This document shows positions 5,895 through 13,074 of a DNA stretch of 15,160 nucleotides, piece by piece. A model generated the notes under the pieces. The model worked only from the letters and a program-made list of their open reading frames with translations. It was not told the DNA's origin and did no database searches. Where the stretch lies: positions 1-15,160 of the forward strand of contig DKDC01000023.1 of the NCBI GenBank assembly GCA_002451695.1. Direction: 5' to 3'. The DNA comes from Prevotellaceae bacterium UBA6858. Lineage in GTDB: Bacteria; Bacteroidota; Bacteroidia; Bacteroidales; Bacteroidaceae. Position 1 is the stretch's first letter. Every line of letters starts with the position of its first letter. The position numbers were made by a program, and so were the translations under genes.

Positions 5895-6075
5895 GCGGCT
5901 CATGCGGTGGTGTACAGGGCGTATGCAATACGCCCCTGCAAATGGCGCAAAACCCAAGCCGCGAAATTTATATTTGATGCAGGAAAAACTATGTCCGATG
6001 CAGGAAAAATTACATCAGACATAATTCAAACTACATCAGACCTTTTTTCGGCGGTTGCAAACACCTGAAAAACAA
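5895..6075 (+). repeat. Composite intergenic repeat, copy II: palindrome block, 21-bp units, T-run tail
   Basis: The palindrome block (5895-5939, core GGGCGTATGCAATACGCCC) is followed by a spacer with GCGCAAAACCCAAGCCG, three 21-bp units (5976-6038), GACCTTTTTTCG (6039-6050), and the tail TTGCAAAC then CTGAAAAACAAA. Order, orientation and the 60-base distance from the AGG at 5916 to the first unit match copy I. The tail differs by one missing base. It sits between divergent genes, so terminating a plus-strand gene cannot be its only role. Confidence 0.8.
5976..6038 (+). repeat. 21-bp tandem repeats, three units
   Basis: Units start at 5976, 5997 and 6018. The first two are nearly identical (GATGCAGGAAAAAyTA ending in TGTCC or CATCA), and the third is GACATAATTCAAACTACATC plus A. 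ATGTCCGAT (5991-5999) and ATCAGACAT (6014-6022) pair with one mismatch. In frame they read DAGKTMS, DAGKITS, DIIQTTS, continuing DLFS. Confidence 0.85.
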
Positions 6076-6290
6076 AACCCTACAACTAACATCTGTTAAT
6101 CAGGCATTGTCTTGTAAACCAACGCTTTATGCAAACCGGGACGTTATTGCAGCTTCTTTGGCGGCAAGCCGGCTGCACAAAACGCCATGAAGAACGCTGA
6201 ACACCCCGCCTTTTATGATTTCCAGTCCCGGACAGATGTAATTTTTCATAAAGCCGGGGGACAAACGTCCGCAATGTTGAAACTTTCAAG

Positions 6291-6298
6291 TAAATTTG
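6291..6298 (+). promoter_or_regulatory. Probable -7 element for the GH3-family operon
   Basis: TAAATTTG matches TAnnTTTG exactly and would give a start of transcription near 6304, about 35 bases before the ATG at 6339. That leader length is close to acpP's. No good -33 TTG lies at the ideal spacing. Its position also supports the ATG at 6339 over the in-frame TTG at 6303, which lies at or before the predicted start of transcription. Confidence 0.6.
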
Positions 6299-6338
6299 CG
6301 CATTGAATGCCCATTGCATTCTACACAAGCTTATAGAT

Positions 6339-7850
6339 ATGAGTTTAACAAGCATAGCAAGACCGTTTTTCATGCCGCGTGTGCGCCAGATAGCGAGATA
6401 CGCCACGGAAACGGAGGAAATACAGCGCGGCGTGCTGCAACGCCTCGTCTCGCAAGCCGCCCAGACCGAATGGGGCAAGGCACACGGCTACAACAGCATA
6501 AGCACATACGGGGACTTTGCCGCACAAGTGCCTGTGGGCACATACGAGGAGGCAAAAGGATACATCGACCGCATGCGCCACGGCGGGAAAGACGTGCTTT
6601 GGAAAGGGAGCGTGAAATGGTATGCCAAATCATCGGGCACAACAAACGACAAGAGCAAGTTCATTCCCGTGAGCCGCGAGGGGCTCGGCCGCATACACTA
6701 TGCCGGCGGGCGCGACGCGGTGGCGCTGTACCTGCGCAACAACCCCGGAAGCCGCATTTTCGACGGCCGCACGCTGATTTTGGGCGGAAGCCACGCGCCA
6801 AACTGCAACCTGCCGGGCAGCCTTGTGGGCGACCTTTCGGCAATCCTTATAGAAAACATCAATCCGCTGGTAAACATGATAAGAGTGCCGAAAAAACAGA
6901 CGGCGCTCCTTTCCGACTTCATGACCAAGCGCGACCTCATAGCCCGCGAGGCAATAAACAAGAACGTTACCAACATTAGCGGCGTGCCGTCGTGGATGCT
7001 CTCGGTGCTCGACCGCGTGCTCGAAGTCTCGGGCAAGAGCCACATAAACGAGGTGTGGCCCAACCTTGAGGTGTTCTTCCACGGCGGAGTGGCGTTCACC
7101 CCCTACCGCGAACGCTACCGCCAAATCATAACCAGCCCGAAGATGCACTACATGGAGACCTACAACGCCAGCGAGGGGTTCTTCGGGCTTCAGGACGACC
7201 CCGCCGACCCCGCGATGCTGCTGATGATCGACTATGACGTGTTCTACGAGTTCATCCCCCTTGAGGAAGTGGGCAGCCCCGGCGCGAAAGCCGTGCCGCT
7301 ATGGGACGTGGAGACGGGAAAGAACTACGCCATCGTGATTTCAACCTCGTGCGGGCTGTGGAGATACCAGATTGGCGACACGGTGAAGTTCACCTCGAAA
7401 AATCCCTACAAGTTCATAATAAGCGGAAGGACAAAGAGCTTCATAAACGCCTTTGGCGAGGAGCTGATGGTTGACAACGCCGAAAAAGGGCTTGCCGAAG
7501 CCTGCCGCGAAACAGGCGCACAGGTTGCCGAATACACCGCCGCGCCCGTGTTCATGGACATACACGGAAAATGCCGCCACCAGTGGGTCATCGAATTTGC
7601 GAAACGCCCGGAAGACATCGCCGTGTTTGCCGAAAAGCTCGACAAGGCGTTGCAAAGAATCAATTCCGACTACGAGGCGAAACGCTCCAACAACGTAACA
7701 TTGCAACAGCTCGAAATAACCGAGGCGAAGCCCGGGCTTTTCAACGAATGGCTCGCGAGCAAAGGCAAGCTCGGGGGGCAGCACAAAGTGCCGCGCCTGA
7801 GCAACTCGCGCAAGATAATCGACGAAATCCTGACGCTCAACAAACAGTAA
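6339..7850 (+). CDS. GH3 auxin-responsive promoter family protein (acyl-adenylate/amide-forming enzyme)
   Basis: This 503-residue protein belongs to the GH3 family of the adenylate-forming superfamily. Characterised plant members join carboxylic acids such as jasmonate to amino acids through an acyl-AMP; the bacterial members' substrates are not known to me. Nucleotide-binding motifs are present: SSGTTNDKSK (98-107), YNASEGFFG (275-283) and IGDTVKF (345-351), with the hinge region ISGRTKSFINAFGEEL (361-376). No signal peptide is seen, so it should be cytosolic. I chose the ATG at 6339 because the upstream TTG lies near the predicted start of transcription and the family-like sequence begins MSLTSIARPFF. 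It leads a probable operon with three exported proteins; the next gene starts 17 bases later. Confidence 0.9.
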   Translation: MSLTSIARPFFMPRVRQIARYATETEEIQRGVLQRLVSQAAQTEWGKAHGYNSISTYGDFAAQVPVGTYEEAKGYIDRMRHGGKDVLWKGSVKWYAKSSGTTNDKSKFIPVSREGLGRIHYAGGRDAVALYLRNNPGSRIFDGRTLILGGSHAPNCNLPGSLVGDLSAILIENINPLVNMIRVPKKQTALLSDFMTKRDLIAREAINKNVTNISGVPSWMLSVLDRVLEVSGKSHINEVWPNLEVFFHGGVAFTPYRERYRQIITSPKMHYMETYNASEGFFGLQDDPADPAMLLMIDYDVFYEFIPLEEVGSPGAKAVPLWDVETGKNYAIVISTSCGLWRYQIGDTVKFTSKNPYKFIISGRTKSFINAFGEELMVDNAEKGLAEACRETGAQVAEYTAAPVFMDIHGKCRHQWVIEFAKRPEDIAVFAEKLDKALQRINSDYEAKRSNNVTLQQLEITEAKPGLFNEWLASKGKLGGQHKVPRLSNSRKIIDEILTLNKQ

Positions 7851-7867
7851 CGGAAACCCGCATATAA

Positions 7868-9823
7868 ATGACAATCCGAAAACTGCTCACAAACGCAACA
7901 CTGGCGCTGGCATCGGCATTGGCCTTTTCGTGCGCCAACCCCGGGAGACCCGACGGAGGGCCTTATGACGAAACTCCGCCAAGCGTGGTGGGCGCATCGC
8001 CGAAGGAATACACCCTGAACAACAAGCAGCAGAAGATAACCCTGTTTTTCAGCGAATACATCAAACTAAACAACGCCGCAGAAAAGGTGGTTATCTCGCC
8101 GCCGCAGATTGACCAGCCCGAAATACGCGCCTCGGGGAAGAAAATCTTCGTGGAGCTGAAAGATTCGCTAATCCCCAACACCACATACACCATAGACTTT
8201 TCCGACGCCATACAGGACAACAACGAGGGCAACCCCATGGGAAGCTATGCCTATGTGTTTTCAACCGGCGAGACAATCGACACACTCGAAGTCTCGGGCA
8301 AGGTGCTTGACGCGCAGAACCTCGAGCCGGTGAAAGGCATACTCGTGGGACTTCACTCAAACCTCAACGACAGCGCGTTTGTAAAAAGCCCGCTCGAAAA
8401 GATTGGGCGCACCGACGGCTCGGGGAAATTCGTGATAAAGGGCGTTGCGCCGGGAAAATACCGCATCTACGCGCTCAACGATGCTGAGAGCGACTTTGAG
8501 TTCCACCAAAAAAGCGAGGACATAGCCTTTACAAAAGACATCATAGTGCCGGCGTTTGCGCCGGCAACGCGGCAGGACACCGTTTGGATTGACTCCGTGA
8601 GGATTGACACCATAAAGACGGTGAACTACACGCGCTTCATGCCCGATGACATAGTGCTGCGCTCGTTCAAGGAGACACAGACCGTGCACCACCTGCTGAA
8701 AAGCGAGCGCAAGTCGCCCTACTCGTTCAGCCTTTACTTCACCGCGCCAACGGAGGAGCTGCCAAAGATAAAAGGAATCAACTTCAATGCCGACAACGCC
8801 TTTCTGATCCAAAACAGCGCGGGCAACGACACAATAACATATTGGCTGAAAGACACCGCACTCGTAAGGAAGGACACACTGGAACTGGAGCTGACTTATC
8901 CCGACACCAACGATTCCACCGGCATTGACGAAACGCGCAGCGACACACTTGAACTGATTTCGCGCACATCATACGCAAAAATAGCCAAGGACTTCAACGA
9001 CAAAATGGAGCAGTGGACAAAGCGCAAGGAACGCTCCGAAAAGCGCGGGAAAAAGTTCAACGAACGCCAGCCGAGGCAATGGATACGCATGAGGTACAAC
9101 GCCATGAACAACCTTGCCCCGAACGAGAACATCACGTTCCTGCTTAACGAGCCGCTGGCAAAGATTGACACCTCGCGCATACACCTCGCGCTCGAAGTTG
9201 ACAGCCTTTGGGAGGAACGTCCGTTCATAATTTCCCGCGACAGCACGAACCTGCTTTCCTACACAGTGTTCGGCGAATGGCGCAACGGACAGAAATACAA
9301 ACTGCAAATAGACTCCGCCGCGTTCACAAGCATCTACGGCAACAACAACATAAAAATGGAAATGAGCTTCAGCGTTCCCGCCGCCGAAGCCTACGCCTCG
9401 CTTTTCGTAACGCTCAGCAACTACGACAACGGACAGGCATACGTGCAGCTGCTGAAAGGAGACAAGCCATACCGCACCGTGAAAGCCGACGGCGACCATG
9501 CCGACTTCTACTACATTACGCCCGGGAAATACTACATGAGAATGTTTGTTGACCAAAACGGCAACGGCAAATGGGACACAGGACTGTTTGCAGAGCAGCT
9601 GCAGCCCGAGCCGGTGTATTACTTCCCAACGGAAATCGAACTGCGCGCAAGCTGGGACAGCGAGCAGGAATGGAACGTGCGCTCAACGCCGCTCGAAAAG
9701 CAAAAACCCAAGGAAATAACCAAGCAAAGGGCGGAGAAAAAGCGCGAGATACAGCACCGCAACGCCGACAGGTTGCTCAAAAAACAGAAAGAGGAACAGA
9801 AAAAACAACGCAACAAGAGATGA
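7868..9823 (+). CDS. Ig-like (Big_5) domain lipoprotein
   Basis: This 651-residue protein has a signal peptide ending in LAFSC, with Cys22 the likely lipidated residue, so it is probably a membrane-anchored lipoprotein. The lipobox is slightly unusual, with Phe at -2. Residues about 35-133 form an SbsA/Big_5-type Ig-like domain (TPPSVVGASPKE ... YAYVFSTGE). Residues about 140-208 resemble a carboxypeptidase-regulatory or prealbumin-like beta domain (VSGKVLDA ... GKYRIYALND). The middle is beta-rich without a recognised family. Near the end, FVDQNGNGKWDTG could be a calcium-binding-like loop. The last 35 residues are highly charged, Lys/Arg/Gln-rich and probably helical. It is the second gene of the GH3 operon, and its stop overlaps the next start. 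Function is unknown; a structural or scaffold role in the envelope is a guess. Confidence 0.88.
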   Translation: MTIRKLLTNATLALASALAFSCANPGRPDGGPYDETPPSVVGASPKEYTLNNKQQKITLFFSEYIKLNNAAEKVVISPPQIDQPEIRASGKKIFVELKDSLIPNTTYTIDFSDAIQDNNEGNPMGSYAYVFSTGETIDTLEVSGKVLDAQNLEPVKGILVGLHSNLNDSAFVKSPLEKIGRTDGSGKFVIKGVAPGKYRIYALNDAESDFEFHQKSEDIAFTKDIIVPAFAPATRQDTVWIDSVRIDTIKTVNYTRFMPDDIVLRSFKETQTVHHLLKSERKSPYSFSLYFTAPTEELPKIKGINFNADNAFLIQNSAGNDTITYWLKDTALVRKDTLELELTYPDTNDSTGIDETRSDTLELISRTSYAKIAKDFNDKMEQWTKRKERSEKRGKKFNERQPRQWIRMRYNAMNNLAPNENITFLLNEPLAKIDTSRIHLALEVDSLWEERPFIISRDSTNLLSYTVFGEWRNGQKYKLQIDSAAFTSIYGNNNIKMEMSFSVPAAEAYASLFVTLSNYDNGQAYVQLLKGDKPYRTVKADGDHADFYYITPGKYYMRMFVDQNGNGKWDTGLFAEQLQPEPVYYFPTEIELRASWDSEQEWNVRSTPLEKQKPKEITKQRAEKKREIQHRNADRLLKKQKEEQKKQRNKR

Positions 9824-10641
9824 AAAGGAACATTCTGCTTATTCTCACAATCAGCCTCGCGTGGATTACGTCCACAGCGCAGTGCCCGATAAAAAACACT
9901 GCGTTCAAAAGCGGCGAGACACTGATGTACGACATGTACTTCAACTGGAAATTCGTATGGTTCAAGGTGGGCAACGCATCGCTCACCACAAGCTCCACGT
10001 CATATCATGGCAAAGAAGCTTACCGCGTAAGCCTAATCACACGCACATCCTCAAAGGCCGACAAATACTTTGTGATGCGCGACACGCTGAAAAGCTACGT
10101 AACCCACGACCTCGTTCCGCTATACTACACAAAGCGCGCCAAGGAAGGCGACCGCTACCGCACAGACGAAGTGTGGTACTCGTACAGAAACGGACGGAGC
10201 TACGCGAAAATGCGCCACCGCAACCGCAAGGGCGAGATAAGGGAAAAAAGCGCAAGCAGGGCAAACTGCATATACGATATGCTCAGCATAATGCTCCGCG
10301 CCCGCTGCATGAACCTCGACAACGTGAAAAAAGGATTCACCTACAATTTCCAGATGACCGACGCTGGAGAGATTCACAACGAGAAACTGGTGTTCCGGGG
10401 GCGTTCCACATTCCAAGTGGAACACACCTCGACAAAATACCGCACGCTCGTGTTCTCGTACATTGAGCAAGACGAAGACACGGGAAAGGATGTGGAACTT
10501 GTGAAGTTCTACATAACCGACGACAAAAACCACCTGCCTGTGCGCCTTGACATGAACCTGAAATTCGGCACGGCAAAAGCCTTCCTCATAGGGGCGCACA
10601 ACATCCTCAATCCGCAGACGGCAAAAATTTCCGGAAAATAG
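9820..10641 (+). CDS. DUF3108-family exported protein
   Basis: This 273-residue protein starts with a Sec signal peptide (MKRNILLILTISLAWITSTA, cleavage likely before Gln21). The sequence FKSGETLMYDMYFNWKFVWF is characteristic of DUF3108 proteins, periplasmic beta-rich proteins of unknown function. The body is rich in basic and aromatic residues (YYTKRAKEGDRYRTDEVWYS). I chose the ATG at 9820 because it gives a clean signal peptide and overlaps the previous stop as ATGA, a sign of translational coupling. A longer upstream frame from 9571 lies inside the previous gene and is not credible. Together with the lipoprotein before it, it probably acts in the envelope. Confidence 0.88.
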   Translation: MKRNILLILTISLAWITSTAQCPIKNTAFKSGETLMYDMYFNWKFVWFKVGNASLTTSSTSYHGKEAYRVSLITRTSSKADKYFVMRDTLKSYVTHDLVPLYYTKRAKEGDRYRTDEVWYSYRNGRSYAKMRHRNRKGEIREKSASRANCIYDMLSIMLRARCMNLDNVKKGFTYNFQMTDAGEIHNEKLVFRGRSTFQVEHTSTKYRTLVFSYIEQDEDTGKDVELVKFYITDDKNHLPVRLDMNLKFGTAKAFLIGAHNILNPQTAKISGK

Positions 10642-10675
10642 ACAATAACACATTCAAACACCCATTCACACTATC

Positions 10676-12274
10676 ATGAAAAAAACAGCAATTCTCACCA
10701 TTTTCTTCTCGCTAGCCGTTTGCATTGCCACGGGGGCGCAAAAAACAAACCTCAAGCTCCGCAACATCAACGCCGACATCTGCGTTTACGGCGCGACATC
10801 GGGCGGAGTGATTGCCGCATACACCGCGCTGAAACAGGGCAAAAGCGTGGTGCTTGTAGAGCAGTCGGGAAGAATTGGCGGCATGACGACAGGCGGGTTA
10901 GGGTTCACCGACATCGGACACCTTGGCATAATCCGCGGCTACGCGCTCGACTTCTACCGCCGCGTGGGCAAGGCATACGGCAGCTACCAGCCCGTATTCA
11001 AGTTCGAACCTAAAGTCGCGCTCGGCGTTTATGACGAATACGCAAAGGAAACCGCCATGCCCATACTGCGCAACTACAGAATTATAGGCTGCACAAAGAG
11101 CGGGGCGACAATCAAGAGCATCGTGCTTGAAAACTCGCTCAACCCCTCGGCAAAGCTCCACAAAATAATTTCGGCAAAGGTGTTCATAGACTGCTCATAC
11201 GAGGGCGACCTCATGGCAAAGGCGGGAATATCATACACCGTAGGGCGCGAACCCAACTCGCAATACAACGAAACATACAACGGCGTGCAGATAGCCATAA
11301 ACCACCAGTTCGGCCCGGACATCGACCCCTACAAGGTGAAAGGCAAACCAGAAAGCGGACTTCTGTGGGGCATTTCCGCCGGAAAAATGGGAATACAGGG
11401 CAGCGGCGACAACCATGTACAGGCATACAACTACCGCATTGCGCTGACCGAAGACCCCTCCAACCGCATCGACATTCCCAAGCCCGACAATTACGACCCA
11501 TCCCGCTACGAGCTTATGCTGCGTATGCACGAAGGTTACGAATGGGGAAGCCTCAACGATGTTTTCGCATGGGACCGGATGCCCAACCACAAAACCGACA
11601 TCAACAACCGTGGCGGCTTTTCCACAGACATGATCGGCGCAAATTGGGAGTATCCCGAGGCTTCCTACGCCAAGCGCGACAGCATTGCCAAAGCCCACCG
11701 CGACTACACACTCGGAATGCTCTACTTCGTGGGGCACGACAGCCGCATTCCCGAGAAAATACGCAACGAGATGCTCAAATGGGGGCTGCCCAAGGACGAA
11801 TATCTTGAAAGCGGACACTTCACCCCGCAGTTATACATTCGCGAGGCGCGGAGAATGAAAGGGCAACTCATAATGACCCAATACCATTGCCAGGGAATTG
11901 AAACCGCACCGCAAACCGTGGGCTGGGCGGCATACACGATGGACTCGCACAACAGCGGACGCTTTGTGGTGAACGGCAGGGTTAAAAACGAGGGGAATGT
12001 CGAGATGTACGTACCCGGTCCGTACCCTGTGGGATATGGCGCAATTACCCCCAAGCCCGAGGAGGCCGACAATGTTATTGTGCCGGTGTGCCTTTCCGCC
12101 TCCCACATAGCATACGGCTCGATAAGAATGGAACCCGTGTTCATGGTTCTCGGAGAAAGCTCCGCGCTCGCCGCCTGCAACGCCATAGACAACCACGAGT
12201 CAAAGGTTCAGAAAGCGGACATCACCGCCGTAATGGCAAAATTCAACGAAATAGAAAGGGAACTCGGAAAATAA
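10676..12274 (+). CDS. Exported FAD-dependent oxidoreductase
   Basis: This 532-residue protein has a signal peptide (MKKTAILTIFFSLAVCIATGA) followed by a Rossmann FAD-binding fold: ICVYGATSGGVIAAYTALKQ (35-54) with the glycine-rich turn, Glu62 at the end of the second strand to bind ribose, and GRIGGMTTGGL (65-75). The C-terminal part includes VPVCLSASHIAYGSIRMEP (about residues 468-486), typical of the FAD_oxidored family (PF12831). The reaction and substrate cannot be told from sequence. No twin-arginine motif is present, so export would be by Sec with FAD bound afterwards. It follows the DUF3108 gene by 34 bases without an evident promoter, so it is probably in the GH3 operon, though less tightly. 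No clear terminator was found in the 35-base gap after it. Confidence 0.9.
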   Translation: MKKTAILTIFFSLAVCIATGAQKTNLKLRNINADICVYGATSGGVIAAYTALKQGKSVVLVEQSGRIGGMTTGGLGFTDIGHLGIIRGYALDFYRRVGKAYGSYQPVFKFEPKVALGVYDEYAKETAMPILRNYRIIGCTKSGATIKSIVLENSLNPSAKLHKIISAKVFIDCSYEGDLMAKAGISYTVGREPNSQYNETYNGVQIAINHQFGPDIDPYKVKGKPESGLLWGISAGKMGIQGSGDNHVQAYNYRIALTEDPSNRIDIPKPDNYDPSRYELMLRMHEGYEWGSLNDVFAWDRMPNHKTDINNRGGFSTDMIGANWEYPEASYAKRDSIAKAHRDYTLGMLYFVGHDSRIPEKIRNEMLKWGLPKDEYLESGHFTPQLYIREARRMKGQLIMTQYHCQGIETAPQTVGWAAYTMDSHNSGRFVVNGRVKNEGNVEMYVPGPYPVGYGAITPKPEEADNVIVPVCLSASHIAYGSIRMEPVFMVLGESSALAACNAIDNHESKVQKADITAVMAKFNEIERELGK

Positions 12275-12309
12275 CCTGCAACGGCAGAGGGCGCAACAGC
12301 GCGGCGGCA

Positions 12310-12930
12310 TTAAAGCTGTCCGCTCTCCACAAGGCGCACCACCCTTTCAGTGTATTTGTCATCGCCCCCGGGATCGTAGCCCTTTTTAAGGCTGCTGCCG
12401 AAAAGCCCCGCGAAAAACTGGTAATACGCCGCCTTGAACGAGCCGAGGAACGCCTGGATAAGTTCGTATGACGACTGGTCGCATTCCCGGTATATAAGTT
12501 TTATCAGAAGCTTGCCCTGCGACTTGCTCATGTGTTTCACAATGGGCTTGTACTGCTCCTTAATTCCGTCCTCCACAAGTTGGATGTGCGCCTTGCGCTC
12601 CTGTTCGGAATGCAGGGTCTCTATGAAGGCATAGGTTTCCATAAGCGTCTCCCTTGCAAGCTTGGCGTATGGCAGCACCCTCTTCACGTTAGCCACAAGG
12701 CGGTTGTAGGCCATTCTCTCCTTTTGGTTGCGGAAAGTCATGGGCGGATAAATGTAAGCCGGCGGAGTAACAATGTCGGGGATGCTGTCGCCCTTATACA
12801 GGGTCTTGCCCACCTGCACATACAAAGGCAGGGGCGGCACGCTGTCTATGCCCTCCTTTTTGTCTTGCGCCGACGCCCCTCCGGCGGGGACAAGCAGCAG
12901 CAAAGCCAAAACCATCCAGATTGCTTTCAT
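12310..12930 (-). CDS. DUF4294-family exported protein
   Basis: This 206-residue protein starts with a signal peptide (MKAIWMVLALLLLVPAGGAS, cleavage likely before Gln22). The middle segment with PPMTFRNQKERMAYNRLV and NVKRVLPYAKLARETLMET is characteristic of DUF4294, a Bacteroidota family of unknown function. The rest is mostly predicted helical, with IYRECDQSSYELIQAFLGSF near residues 147-166. It is expected in the periplasm. It is a single minus-strand gene, convergent with the FAD oxidoreductase (35 bases) and divergent from ychF (144 bases). A -7-like element lies so close upstream that the transcript could be nearly leaderless. Confidence 0.85.
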   Translation of the reverse strand: MKAIWMVLALLLLVPAGGASAQDKKEGIDSVPPLPLYVQVGKTLYKGDSIPDIVTPPAYIYPPMTFRNQKERMAYNRLVANVKRVLPYAKLARETLMETYAFIETLHSEQERKAHIQLVEDGIKEQYKPIVKHMSKSQGKLLIKLIYRECDQSSYELIQAFLGSFKAAYYQFFAGLFGSSLKKGYDPGGDDKYTERVVRLVESGQL

Positions 12931-12937
12931 TTCCGCG

Positions 12938-12945
12938 CAAAAATA
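12938..12945 (-). promoter_or_regulatory. Probable -7 element for the DUF4294 gene
   Basis: The minus strand reads TATTTTTG, an exact TAnnTTTG match. It ends only seven bases before the ATG at 12930, so transcription would start within a few bases of the start codon. No -33 TTG at the right spacing was found. Confidence 0.4.
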
Positions 12946-13038
12946 ATAAGAATTGGGGAAACACCGCGCCTATTTATAATTCTTTTACCCTGCCGTGCCT
13001 GACTTTGCCAAAACCGCCCCTGTTTGCGCGAATTTGGC

Positions 13039-13046
13039 TACCTTTG
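13039..13046 (+). promoter_or_regulatory. Probable -7 element for ychF-lgt
   Basis: TACCTTTG is an exact TAnnTTTG match followed by CATT. It predicts a start of transcription near 13052 and a leader of about 23 bases before the ychF ATG. No TTG was found at the ideal -33 distance. Confidence 0.6.
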
Positions 13047-13074
13047 CATTCAGAACTAAAACGAATACAGAGAT

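Larger units (their letters stand above)
5624..6338. other. Gene-free region between divergent M13 and GH3-family genes
   Basis: This 715-base stretch holds the peptidase promoter area (5624-5700), an AAAATTGCGCC/GGCGCAATTTT inverted repeat (5792-5876), the second composite repeat (5895-6075), and the GH3 promoter area (6291-6298). I recognise nothing in 5700-5790 or 6080-6285. Open frames of 60-130 codons cross it, mostly through the repeats, with no recognisable protein. Confidence 0.75.

Noticed and set aside
6303..6338. Alternative TTG start for the GH3-family gene.
   Set aside because: It lies at or before the predicted start of transcription and adds 12 residues unlike the family N-terminus.
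9571..9819. Upstream extension of the DUF3108 frame by 83 codons.
   Set aside because: It overlaps the end of the Ig-like lipoprotein gene and would bury the signal peptide. The ATG at 9820 with the ATGA overlap is far better.
12291..12302. GCGC-AACA-GCGC hairpin between the FAD oxidoreductase and DUF4294 genes as a terminator.
   Set aside because: The stem is only four base pairs and no T-run follows on either strand.
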